DNA from: Candidatus Fraserbacteria bacterium
GTDB taxonomy: Bacteria > Bipolaricaulota > Bipolaricaulia > RBG-16-55-9 > JAJCYT01
Reading direction: 5' to 3'
DNA: 63,875 nt
Assembly (NCBI GenBank): GCA_029262795.1
Contig: JAJCYT010000041.1
Location: 1 to 63,875, forward strand
In this document: positions 1-7,442 of the stretch, in pieces
How positions within the stretch are numbered: position 1 is the stretch's first letter
Layout: every line of letters begins with the position of its first letter
Notes under the pieces: generated by a model
Database searches by the model: none
Told to the model about the DNA's origin: nothing
The model's input: the letters and a program-made list of their open reading frames with translations, nothing else
Made by a program: the position numbers and the translations under genes

Positions 1-54
1 CTCCTTTCGTAATACTAGAACGCTCACTCAGCTACAGTCGGCGTTGGCTTCGCG

Positions 55-465
55 TTAGTCGAAATGATGGTGATCTATGTATCGTAAGACCATATCCGAG
101 ATGGTCACTATGCCCATGGCCCTATTCTGCTCAACAACCAATGCACGACTCTCTTTTAGACGCTCGAGCAGGCGTATGGCGTAACGAATGTTCATATTCA
201 CATGGACAGTCAGCACAGGTTTTTCCATGATTTCATAGACACTAACACGGTTGGGTGATCGGTCGGGTTCGATCACCATACGGGCAATTTCCTGCACGGT
301 GACGAATCCGTACTCATCACTGTCGTCGCGTCTGTCGACGATGAGCGCATCAAACTGGTGAGCCTTCATCTGCATAATCGCTTGTTCAACAGTGGCCAAT
401 CCATCAATCATCTCTAGGTTGGAATTCATTACATCGCGCACATTGACAAAAGATTGTTCATTCAT
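55..465 (-). CDS. CBS-domain pair (Bateman) protein
   Basis: A 136-residue soluble protein made of two CBS repeats: roughly residues 8-65, with a VRDVMN opening, and 75-132, with an EIMEKPVLTV opening and a GIVTISDMV closing strand. CBS pairs bind adenine nucleotides such as AMP, ATP or SAM and usually regulate a partner. It is the last gene of a four-gene minus-strand operon and overlaps the PII-like gene by 4 bp, so translation is probably coupled. Directly upstream lie two DUF1538 membrane proteins. I infer that it reports energy or nucleotide state to that transporter, but the ligand cannot be read from sequence. The family call is firm and the role is inferred. Confidence 0.85.
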   Translation of the reverse strand: MNEQSFVNVRDVMNSNLEMIDGLATVEQAIMQMKAHQFDALIVDRRDDSDEYGFVTVQEIARMVIEPDRSPNRVSVYEIMEKPVLTVHVNMNIRYAIRLLERLKESRALVVEQNRAMGIVTISDMVLRYIDHHHFD

Positions 466-812
466 AACTGGTCCTTGATCTCATCTTTAATCACATTGAG
501 TTGCTCGGTCAATCCAACTGCATCTTCAATGTTTAACTCCACGGCCATACCAGTGCCCGATTTGTCTTCGAAACGCGCCACCTCGCTGATGCCTTCAAGG
601 ATTTTTCTGGAGACATGTTGTTCAACAATGAAGAGAATCACATCCACCTGCCCTTCCAGAGTTAGACCAAAAAAGGTTTTCGAAGGATGAAGTCCCTCCC
701 CATGAGCGCTAGTGATGACCGTTGCTCCGGTCGAACCCAAGTCTCTTGCGCGCTCGATTACGGTCTCCGTGAACTCATCCTGTACGAATGCTACGATGAG
801 TTTGAAATTCAT
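462..812 (-). CDS. PII-like signalling protein with a shortened T-loop
   Basis: A 116-residue protein with the ferredoxin-like beta-alpha-beta layout of the PII superfamily: KLIVAFVQ as first strand, the helix DEFTETVIERARDLG, then GATVITSAHGEG. The second half has VDVILFIVEQH followed by a helix and a GTGMAVELN strand. The long GlnB/GlnK T-loop with its uridylylated Tyr is absent, so this is a PII-like protein rather than a nitrogen-regulatory PII. It lies between the DUF1538 transporter genes (10-bp gap) and the CBS gene (4-bp overlap). PII and PII-like proteins commonly gate membrane transporters in response to small ligands; gating of the adjacent DUF1538 pair is my inference. Confidence 0.75.
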   Translation of the reverse strand: MNFKLIVAFVQDEFTETVIERARDLGSTGATVITSAHGEGLHPSKTFFGLTLEGQVDVILFIVEQHVSRKILEGISEVARFEDKSGTGMAVELNIEDAVGLTEQLNVIKDEIKDQL

Positions 813-821
813 AAGAATCTC

Positions 822-1589
822 CTATTTGCGTGAACGCCATTGTGATATTTGAGCATAGCCCATGACAGTCATTATCGGAAACAGGCTCGCCAGCGCAATC
901 ATGCCAAAGCCGTCAATCAACGGGCTGCGACCCGGCACGGTCGATGCAAGTCCTAATCCTAGCGCGGTTACCAGTGGGACGGTGACGGTCGACGTTGTAA
1001 CTCCTCCGGAATCGTAGGCCAATGGCACCAACACTTTGGGCACAAATATCGTTTGCACTATGACAATGAGGTAACCAACCATCATGTAGATGTGCAACTC
1101 GGTGCCCGTTACGATTCGAAACGCGCCCAAAGCGATACTTGCAGCCACGCCGATGGCGACCACGAACCGCAATCTCCATGCGGTGAGAACACCACCTGAT
1201 AGTTCGCTAGCTTTGATGGTCACCGCGATCAATGAGGGTTCAGCAATCGTGGTCGAAAATCCGATAGCCGCGGCAAACAGATAGACCCAGTAATAATCTG
1301 TCCAGTGGGGAGTTCGTTGTTCAGCACCGAATAGAAAGTTGGGGTCCGTCAGTTGGCTAGCCATAATTTCACCCAGAGGAAACAATGCTTGCTCCAGGCC
1401 AAACATGAACAATGCCAACCCGATGATGACGTATATGAAGCCAATTAGCACATGTTTGCGATTAGGCAACGGTTTGCGCAACACGCCATATTGGAAAAAT
1501 GCCAGAAGCAACAGAATCGGCATAACGCCGTAAAGCGTGTCCAACAGAATCGAAGCGCCCGAAATCAAAATCTCTGACATTCTATACAA
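822..1589 (-). CDS. DUF1538 membrane protein, second subunit of a UmpAB-like pair
   Basis: A 255-residue integral membrane protein with about six to seven hydrophobic segments. Its C-terminal half carries the block AYDSGGVTTSTVTVPLVTA followed by SPLIDGFGMIALASLFPI, which is nearly identical to a block in the upstream gene. DUF1538 pairs have been described as a two-component Na+(K+)/H+ antiporter (UmpAB of Halomonas), so a cation/proton antiport role is plausible. The start overlaps the end of the upstream DUF1538 gene by 8 bp, and the PII-like gene follows after 10 bp. Which subunit corresponds to UmpA or UmpB is not decided here. Confidence 0.8.
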   Translation of the reverse strand: MYRMSEILISGASILLDTLYGVMPILLLLAFFQYGVLRKPLPNRKHVLIGFIYVIIGLALFMFGLEQALFPLGEIMASQLTDPNFLFGAEQRTPHWTDYYWVYLFAAAIGFSTTIAEPSLIAVTIKASELSGGVLTAWRLRFVVAIGVAASIALGAFRIVTGTELHIYMMVGYLIVIVQTIFVPKVLVPLAYDSGGVTTSTVTVPLVTALGLGLASTVPGRSPLIDGFGMIALASLFPIMTVMGYAQISQWRSRK

Positions 1590-2316
1590 CCATCCCGTAC
1601 ACTAAGACGAAGGGGATCGGAAACATGCTGGCAAACGCGATGAGGCCGAAGCCGTCGATCAATGGGTTTCGACCTTTGACCACTAGCGATAGCCCTATGC
1701 CTAACGCGGTAACCAGCGGGACAGTAATGGTTGATGTTGTCACGCCACCGGAGTCATATGCAATTCCGATGATGTCCATAGGAGCAAACTGCGTCAACAC
1801 GGTGATAGCCAAATAGCCGCCGATGATGATCCAATGGATCGGCCAACCCTTGAGAATACGAAATACTCCAACCACCAAAGCCAACCCCACTGAGATGGCA
1901 ACCGTAAAGCGTAGGCCAACCGCGTAGTTCTGCTCTTCTGATGCAGTGTGCCTCTGTATGTCAGCAGCAGCTCGAACTTTTGCCGCCTCGTCGGCAACTG
2001 CAATCAGGGCGGGTTCCGTCAAAGTGGTTCCAAACCCCAAAGCAAATGCAAAGACACAAATCCAGACGATACTCCCCTTCCGTAGGATGGCCCCACCCAT
2101 GGCTTCGCCTATCGGGAAAAGGCTAAGGTTGAGTCCACGAATGAAGAACGTCAAACCTAGGAGGACGGCGACGAGCCCTAAAATAATCTTGTGTGGATTG
2201 TGAAACGGCTGCTGTAAAACGACCAGTTGAAAGAAAGCGATGACCAAGATAACAGGAGCCAGATCCCTAGCGCTTTCTTTTAAGAGACGAAAAAGAGATT
2301 TCATGTGAACCGCCAA
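1582..2316 (-). CDS. DUF1538 membrane protein, first subunit of a UmpAB-like pair
   Basis: A 244-residue membrane protein and the first gene of the minus-strand operon. It shares with its neighbour the motif AYDSGGVTTSTITVPLVTA and the NPLIDGFGLIAFASMFPI block, so the two genes are a diverged tandem duplication. A conserved acidic/polar segment (FGTTLTEPALIAVADEAAKV) follows the third membrane segment. The DUF1538 family has one experimentally described member pair acting as Na+(K+)/H+ antiporter; function here is by homology only. The gap to the next plus-strand gene is over 1.1 kb, so the operon promoter should lie just right of the start, but I see no convincing -35/-10 pair. Confidence 0.8.
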   Translation of the reverse strand: MAVHMKSLFRLLKESARDLAPVILVIAFFQLVVLQQPFHNPHKIILGLVAVLLGLTFFIRGLNLSLFPIGEAMGGAILRKGSIVWICVFAFALGFGTTLTEPALIAVADEAAKVRAAADIQRHTASEEQNYAVGLRFTVAISVGLALVVGVFRILKGWPIHWIIIGGYLAITVLTQFAPMDIIGIAYDSGGVTTSTITVPLVTALGIGLSLVVKGRNPLIDGFGLIAFASMFPIPFVLVYGMVV

Positions 2317-2749
2317 CCCTCATTCCACTCGGCTATAAAGTCTTGAGCCGAATCCATTACACTTTTCGAATTTAAGTTTAACGGATTTTGTTCTTAGAGG
2401 TTGCCTGATCATTTCCCAGATTAAGAACCTTGATGGGTAAGTTCGGCCCCATAGAGACTTAATGACGCCTTCCCTGTTCCAATTCGTTCGGGTGCAGGAC
2501 TTTTCAAGTTTCACTGCACTTAAAAGTATCTACACTGTGTACAATGTACATTTGATCATTCAGGTCTTTAGCTTTTTCACTTAGAAATAAGCAACCCTCT
2601 AAAACCTTGATTCTTTCTTGATTTCAGTCTATATTGGTCAGAATACTTATCTCGACCAATTTGCGATTCCAATAACATCTCATCCTAAAACTCAAAAGTC
2701 ACAAAAATGTAAAAAGTGACTTTCTCAACTAAGTCCTGAATTTGGGCCT

Positions 2750-2956
2750 AACAGGTGGGGCAGGTCAGTATTGTACATGAGTGCTATCACTGCACTTCGG
2801 TGCAATGACGTGATTCGCCAGTTTTATCAACGTTTGATTGACGCAGGAAAGCCTTTCAAGGTGGCGATTGTCGCATCTATGCGCAAACTATTGACTATCC
2901 TCAATGCCATGGTCAAGACTCTATCCCCTTGGCAACCAAACGCCTGTTCTTCTTGA
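2750..2956 (+). pseudogene. IS110-family transposase, C-terminal remnant
   Basis: The translation from about 2750 reads through LYMSAITALRCNDVIRQFY, then QRLIDAGKPFKVAIVA and MRKLLTILNAMVK, ending at a TGA at 2954-2956. This is the conserved C-terminal end of IS110/IS116/IS902 transposases, where an ALYMAA..R.NPV...FY..L...GK..KVA..A.MRKLL..LNA pattern is typical. Only about 65 residues of a roughly 300-400 residue protein remain; the catalytic DEDD N-domain is missing and no terminal repeats are visible. It is a decayed insertion-sequence fragment. Confidence 0.8.
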
Positions 2957-3368
2957 CAAAATACACAGTTTCTAAAATGTAAAGCTGTAGAAATGTCCCT
3001 TTTGTGCCTTAACGGACATCTGTAGTAAACTAAAATGCCCTTCTAACCACAATTTATCAAGTGTAATTTGAAATTGACACAAATAAGTGCCCCTTAATTA
3101 CAAAAAGTTGGGTAAAAAGAGTCACCGTGATAAAATTTGGTTACACAAACAATCTTGTTCAAGCTTCGTTGTCACATTCACGCACATTTTGTGACACCAT
3201 AATTATGTAGGGCATTCTCATTGCTGCCTTTGGCTTTATTGCGAGCATAACAATAATGAACGAAGCTTGGCTTCTTCCGATGTCACTCCTTTTTTTCTGA
3301 ACATTCCCCATTTTTGGATTTTGTGCTTGATCAGTTTGTTTCACTAATGATCTAGATCAGGCACTTAA

Positions 3369-3397
3369 TTGACAAACATCATAGAAAAAGATACACC
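3369..3397 (+). promoter_or_regulatory. Sigma-70-type promoter of the DoxX gene
   Basis: TTGACA at 3369-3374, a 17-bp spacer and TACACC at 3392-3397, 55 bp before the start codon at 3453. The -35 is consensus and the -10 is weak. A second TA-rich candidate (AGATAATAAG) lies about 15 bp further on. Confidence 0.45.
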
Positions 3398-3452
3398 TTG
3401 GTCAGATAATAAGAGTGGAAGGATCAAGACCATGTTCTAGAAAGGCCTGAAA

Positions 3453-3959
3453 ATGACAACAACTCGCACAGACATGACCACAGTGAAACCCACAAGCACA
3501 AAATTTATGGGATTTCTACTTTTTATGCTTCGTGTTTCACTCGGCATCATCATGATCACTTTGAGTGTTCGCCTCTTAACGGAAGGCGGCTGGGATGCCT
3601 GGATGAAGTTGGGTGGTGTGCTGCCCACCAAAGTGCGGGGTCCTTTTGAGCCATTGTTCCTTCGGTTCTGGGAAAGCCCTATTGTTTTGGGTCTGGTCAT
3701 TTATTCCTCTTTGGCCATTGGCATTAGCATGGTGTTGGGATTGTTCACCCGCCTGGGTGCCATTGGAGGCGCTTTAATGATGGTTGGTTTTTATGTCGCC
3801 ACACTGCCGCCTTTGTTTGGATGGGTGAATTTTCATTTCATCTTTTTTGGTGCATTTGTAAACTTCCTGGTAATTACGCCCACCTATCCATTTGGCCTTG
3901 ATTATTTTTTAAGAAAATATGAAGAAAAACATAAGTTTTTGAAGTGGATTATTGGATAG
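3453..3959 (+). CDS. DoxX-family membrane protein
   Basis: A 168-residue protein with four membrane segments: about residues 25-45 (GFLLFMLRVSLGIIMITLSV), 80-100, 108-130 and 133-150. It has the DoxX-type GLFTRLGAIGGALMMVGFYVA stretch followed by an FHFIFFGAFVNFLVI segment. DoxX proteins are small membrane subunits linked to thiosulfate:quinone oxidoreductase (DoxD) or to oxidoreductase complexes, and many members have no assigned function. It precedes a TAT-exported protein by 86 bp and may be co-transcribed with it; a shared redox or sulfur role is only a guess. The polar N-terminus (about 20 residues, Thr-rich) is unusual; an internal Met at residue 8 or 19 could be the true start. Confidence 0.75.
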   Translation: MTTTRTDMTTVKPTSTKFMGFLLFMLRVSLGIIMITLSVRLLTEGGWDAWMKLGGVLPTKVRGPFEPLFLRFWESPIVLGLVIYSSLAIGISMVLGLFTRLGAIGGALMMVGFYVATLPPLFGWVNFHFIFFGAFVNFLVITPTYPFGLDYFLRKYEEKHKFLKWIIG

Positions 3960-4045
3960 AAAGGGGGTTTTCAGGTTTGAACGCAGGATAAATTCATCTT
4001 CAATCGATTGGATTTTAAAGAATTTCTATTCAAAGGAGAAAAACA

Positions 4046-4588
4046 ATGACAAATGCAAATAGACGCGACTTTCTAAAAGGTGCTGCTGCAACGGTTGGGG
4101 GGCTGGCCTTTACTCAGTGGGCGACAACCAATTTCGAAGCTGCGGCACAAGGCGGACAAGCTTATGTGATTGTTTCAGACGTCATTCGCGGAGCCGGTGG
4201 CGAACCCACGGGGCCAAGCTGTGTGGAAACCAGTGTGTTTGAACGCGGCGAACAGGCAGTCTGGCGCGTTGTGGTTTATGATGCTGCCACAGGCGAAGCA
4301 ATCAATACACAAGAGCAGGTTGATGCTCGAGGTCTAACCATGTCGGTCACACCTGAAGGTGAAGACACCATTGAAATGGGCTTTGGCCAGCATCCACCGG
4401 CAAGCAGAGAGCCCGCTGCTGAAGATATCATTTTTTATTGGACGGGTGTGTGGGAAATTGGCCCTGCATCAACGGGTAAATTTAAATACACGATTACCGT
4501 TCAAGACAGCAATGGTGGCATGGGCACCCTCGATGTGGCAGGCAATAAAGACGTAGATACCTTCCCAATTGCTTTAGAAGTTTCCTAA
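4046..4588 (+). CDS. Small TAT-exported Ig-like protein
   Basis: A 180-residue protein with a clear twin-arginine signal (NRRDFLKGAAATVGGLAF), probably cleaved after EAAAQ near residue 35. The mature part is beta-rich: QAYVIVSDVIRG, then QAVWRVVVYDAATGE, then a closing KFKYTITVQDSNGGMG strand typical of Ig-like/PKD-like folds. No catalytic motif is visible. An SD (AAAGGAGAA) lies before the ATG. It is followed by an intrinsic terminator and then the A-B-A-B protein and the Liv-type ABC operon. I see no cofactor ligand set, so it could be a binding or accessory protein folded in the cytoplasm before export. Family unknown to me. Confidence 0.8.
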   Translation: MTNANRRDFLKGAAATVGGLAFTQWATTNFEAAAQGGQAYVIVSDVIRGAGGEPTGPSCVETSVFERGEQAVWRVVVYDAATGEAINTQEQVDARGLTMSVTPEGEDTIEMGFGQHPPASREPAAEDIIFYWTGVWEIGPASTGKFKYTITVQDSNGGMGTLDVAGNKDVDTFPIALEVS

Positions 4589-4605
4589 GTCTCAACGAGG
4601 TATTG

Positions 4606-4649
4606 ACAGCGGACTGTTGTATTGTATATATACAGTCCGCTGTTTTTTT
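4606..4649 (+). terminator. Intrinsic terminator / attenuator within the transporter locus
   Basis: A perfect 12-bp stem (ACAGCGGACTGT at 4606-4617 with its complement at 4632-4643), a 14-nt AT-rich loop and a run of seven T (4643-4649). It follows the small TAT gene by 17 bp and precedes the next gene by 23 bp, so transcription of the downstream transporter genes is either partly attenuated or restarts from a promoter I cannot identify. Confidence 0.8.
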
Positions 4650-4672
4650 GAACACAGACACAAGGAGGAACC

Positions 4673-6130
4673 ATGACCATATCTGGGGAAACGGCAACCG
4701 ACACAGTGAAACAATCTAAGTTTGTGGGGCGGGTCAGGCTCACCCCCGAGCATGGCCCTGTAGGCACGGACGTGCTGGCAGAGGGCTTTGGCCTGCCTGC
4801 CAACAGCGAATTTACGTTGGTCTGGGAAAGCTATGATGCCGAATGGAAGATCGAACAGCGCGATGGCGTGGACTGGAATCAGTTTCGCGGTCTACGCTTT
4901 TCAGATCGCCAGGAAAACCTAATCCAGGTCAGTACCGATAAAAACGGTGATTTTAAAGCGCAGTTTGAAATCCCCGAAGATTTCGGTGGGATGCATGATG
5001 TGTATCTGATGGCCAAAGATAGAAAGCTCAATAAAGCAGGTTTCCGTATAGACTTGAGCGCCAAAATGTCTCCCAGCGAAGGCCCGGTGGGCACGCCCAT
5101 CTCCATCAGCTTGTATGGTATGAATCCGGCACACCCCATTGAAGGCTGGTACCAAATTTATTATGACAACAAAATGACTGGCTTTGTCACCGCGGTTCAA
5201 TCCAAAGGCACGGCCACCTTTAACATTCCCGCCACAGGCGATGTCGGCACGCATTTGATCGCCCTGGAGGATGCCTCCTTTGGTGTGCCTTATTTAGGGT
5301 TGGAATGCTCTCCTTATGCCTATTTAAAAACCTTTCAACTGCCCTTTGAACTGACGCCTGGGGAGCCCGTGCTGCCACCGCCGATTCAGGAACAGTTACA
5401 ACTCGAACAACCGGCAGCCGTGCCTGAAGGTGAAGGCGCTTGCCTGTGGACCGATGACTTTGAAATTCCTTGTGGTGCGGCGTTTACCGTGTTTGGGCGC
5501 GGGTTGCCCGCCAACCAGACGCTGCAAATCCGCTGGCTGGACATTGTGGGGGACCGGGTCAGTGAAATGAACGATGGGCGTTTTGGCACGGGCTTTCAGG
5601 AGATGCCTGTGCTGATGGGCGAGGTCACCTGCGATGCACAAGGTTGTTTCAAGCTCCGTGTGGTGCCCGAAAGCGTTCAGGGAGGCGCACACGTGATTGA
5701 AGCCTGGGACGGCAAAGCCACCTTGGCTCAAACCTATCTGCGCATGACCAAACGCGGTTACCCACTGCGGCCAAAAGCAGGTCCTATTGGAACCCCCATC
5801 ACGGTGGAAGTGGACGGGGTCAGTTGGACCGAACACGAAAACCTGATTGCCATCAATTACGACAATTCTCTTGTGGGGTATGCCTGTGGCAACGATTTAA
5901 TGGGCAAAATTCTGGCCAAAATCCATGCCACTGGCACGCCTGGTTGGCATTTCATTGATGTGTATCCGGCGTTTCGCACTCGTCGTTTTTCAGTGGGCAT
6001 CGACGAAGAAATTATGGAGGTGCCCTACCTTTATCAGAAATCCATTGTAACCTGGAAAGACCATCCACATGGATTTCATTTCTGTTATGCGTTCAAAGTT
6101 GAAGCACACAGTACGAAGGAGAACTCATGA
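4673..6130 (+). CDS. Protein with two A-B tandem beta-sandwich modules (IPT/TIG-like)
   Basis: A 485-residue protein with no signal peptide or membrane segment. It has a visible fourfold structure. Modules A (about 20-125) and A' (258-360) share a GLPAN...W core and a G.F....P....GG.H ending. Modules B (126-230) and B' (362-435) share a GP(V/I)GTPI opening, I.YDN...G(F/Y) in the middle and ATG..G.H(L/F)I at the end. A proline/glutamine linker (about 229-250) separates the halves. GPVGT followed by a glycine turn is the usual signature of IPT/TIG or Ig-like folds. A strong SD (AAGGAGGAACC) supports the start, and the end overlaps the binding-protein gene by 4 bp, so it belongs to the ABC operon. 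Function unknown; a cytoplasmic or co-exported ligand-handling partner is possible. Confidence 0.8.
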   Translation: MTISGETATDTVKQSKFVGRVRLTPEHGPVGTDVLAEGFGLPANSEFTLVWESYDAEWKIEQRDGVDWNQFRGLRFSDRQENLIQVSTDKNGDFKAQFEIPEDFGGMHDVYLMAKDRKLNKAGFRIDLSAKMSPSEGPVGTPISISLYGMNPAHPIEGWYQIYYDNKMTGFVTAVQSKGTATFNIPATGDVGTHLIALEDASFGVPYLGLECSPYAYLKTFQLPFELTPGEPVLPPPIQEQLQLEQPAAVPEGEGACLWTDDFEIPCGAAFTVFGRGLPANQTLQIRWLDIVGDRVSEMNDGRFGTGFQEMPVLMGEVTCDAQGCFKLRVVPESVQGGAHVIEAWDGKATLAQTYLRMTKRGYPLRPKAGPIGTPITVEVDGVSWTEHENLIAINYDNSLVGYACGNDLMGKILAKIHATGTPGWHFIDVYPAFRTRRFSVGIDEEIMEVPYLYQKSIVTWKDHPHGFHFCYAFKVEAHSTKENS

Positions 6131-7410
6131 CCATTCAACGAAGAGATTTTCTAAAAGCCTGTTTAGGGAGCGGTGTGGCTTTGTCACTGGCAAACCCGTT
6201 TCAGGGTTGGGCGCAAGGGGCATCAATTATCACCCTCAATGTAGGGGCGGTGGCCAATCTCAGTGGCGCTGGTGCCACGGATGAAATGCTGCTGCGCGAT
6301 GGCGCGTTGCTGCGGGCCGAGCGCTTTAACAACGCTACTGGTTTAGCAGAATCATTTTCATTGGACATGCACTTTGAAGACAGCGAAACGTCCCCTGTGG
6401 GCGCAGTGAACGCCGCCAATCGTCTGGCGAATCGCGGGGATTTAAGCTTTGTCATCGGCCCTTTGATCGGCAACCAGGCGCTGGGCACGCAACCCATCTT
6501 TGCGGCAGCGGGCATTCCACAGATTGCCTTTGCTGGCGAAGCGCAGTTTACCGATCTTCATGCAGACGCTCCCCTGTCATTGCGCTACGGATTCCAAGTG
6601 CCGATCCAAACTGCGCCTTTGGTGAAGTTTGCCGTCACTGAACGGAATCAGGACAAACTGTTTATCTTGGGGCAGGACAGTGGATTTGGACGTGATGTGG
6701 AAACGGCAGTGCGGGCGCAGCTTGATCAGTTGGGGCAAGGTGAACTGCTCGGCGTTGAGTTTCATCCTTTCCTCAACACGGACTTTGCCACATTGATGAC
6801 CAGGGCGCTGGCCAGTGGTGCCAACGCCATCTTCGTTGGCACGGGCGTGCCTTTGGAAATCATTTCCGCCGCCAGGGAATTCGCCTTGCAGGCAGGGTCG
6901 GAAATTAGTTTCTATTCACAACACACCCCCAGCACCCTCAGTCCGGTGACTTCTGGGTTCCAGTCCATCAGCCAGATTCTGCCCGCAGACCAGTTGGTGT
7001 TCACCTGGTTCTATGATGGCAGCCAGTCCAGAGCCTTTGAGCGTGCGCCTTCCGACGCCGTGCTGGAATTGGAGACGGCCATCAGCGAGCGCTTTGATCG
7101 GCCTGCATCAGCCATGGAAGGCTGGGGCTGGGGCGCGGTTGGGATCGTGATTGAGGCGCTGGAAGCTTTGATTGAAAGCGAAGGAGAAGCGGCGCTGTTG
7201 GCCCTTGATCCAATCAATGAACTGTCCCAGGTTTTGGCAAATGAAATGCTCACAGGCAGAAATTTCGCCACGCCGTTCGGTGATCGGGGCTTCCTGCCCT
7301 GTGGACAATTTGACCAACAAGAAGGGGTGGCCAGTTTCCGCGACGGTGAAGTTTTCCTGCTCAAAGATCGCGGTTACGCGGCTGAACTGGTGGGAAATTT
7401 TTGTCCATAA
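6127..7410 (+). CDS. TAT-exported ABC substrate-binding protein, branched-chain amino acid type
   Basis: A 427-residue type I periplasmic-binding protein (Leu/Ile/Val-receptor superfamily). The N-terminus has a twin-arginine motif (QRRDFLKACLGSGVALSL) with cleavage expected near AQG. The mature part begins with VGAVANLSGAGATDEM and contains LANRGDLSFVIGP and GIPQIAFAG, matching the Peripla_BP_6 layout (usually 350-400 residues). It is the solute receptor for the fused permease and LivG/LivF ATPases immediately downstream. TAT rather than Sec export, shared with two other proteins in this window, is notable. The true substrate could be an amino acid, amide, urea or an aromatic compound. Confidence 0.9.
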   Translation: MTIQRRDFLKACLGSGVALSLANPFQGWAQGASIITLNVGAVANLSGAGATDEMLLRDGALLRAERFNNATGLAESFSLDMHFEDSETSPVGAVNAANRLANRGDLSFVIGPLIGNQALGTQPIFAAAGIPQIAFAGEAQFTDLHADAPLSLRYGFQVPIQTAPLVKFAVTERNQDKLFILGQDSGFGRDVETAVRAQLDQLGQGELLGVEFHPFLNTDFATLMTRALASGANAIFVGTGVPLEIISAAREFALQAGSEISFYSQHTPSTLSPVTSGFQSISQILPADQLVFTWFYDGSQSRAFERAPSDAVLELETAISERFDRPASAMEGWGWGAVGIVIEALEALIESEGEAALLALDPINELSQVLANEMLTGRNFATPFGDRGFLPCGQFDQQEGVASFRDGEVFLLKDRGYAAELVGNFCP

Positions 7411-7442
7411 TTCAGGCATAAACTGAACTGGGAAGGTGATCC

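Larger units (their letters stand above)
2317..3452. other. Gene-poor intergenic region
   Basis: About 1.1 kb between divergent operons without an intact gene. It contains the IS110 transposase tail (2750-2956) and a promoter-like pair before the DoxX gene (3369-3397). The rest is AT-rich and broken by stops in all frames. A short open stretch around 3210-3298 on the plus strand would encode a hydrophobic peptide, but it has no start context or recognisable homology, so I do not call it. Confidence 0.7.

Noticed and set aside
2320..2514. Similarity of 2346-2400 to 21915-21965 (both with a CGAATTTAAGTTTA-like segment and KLKFEK in translation)
   Set aside because: About 45 bp of approximate, AT-rich similarity; it may be two remnants of the same element but chance cannot be excluded by eye.
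3159..3344. 61-residue minus-strand open frame
   Set aside because: No SD, no recognisable domain and overlaps a hydrophobic plus-strand stretch of equal plausibility; treated as non-coding.
4673..6130. Hidden signal peptide for the A-B-A-B protein
   Set aside because: The N-terminus is polar and acidic (ISGETATDTVKQ) with no hydrophobic core and the SD fits the ATG at 4673.
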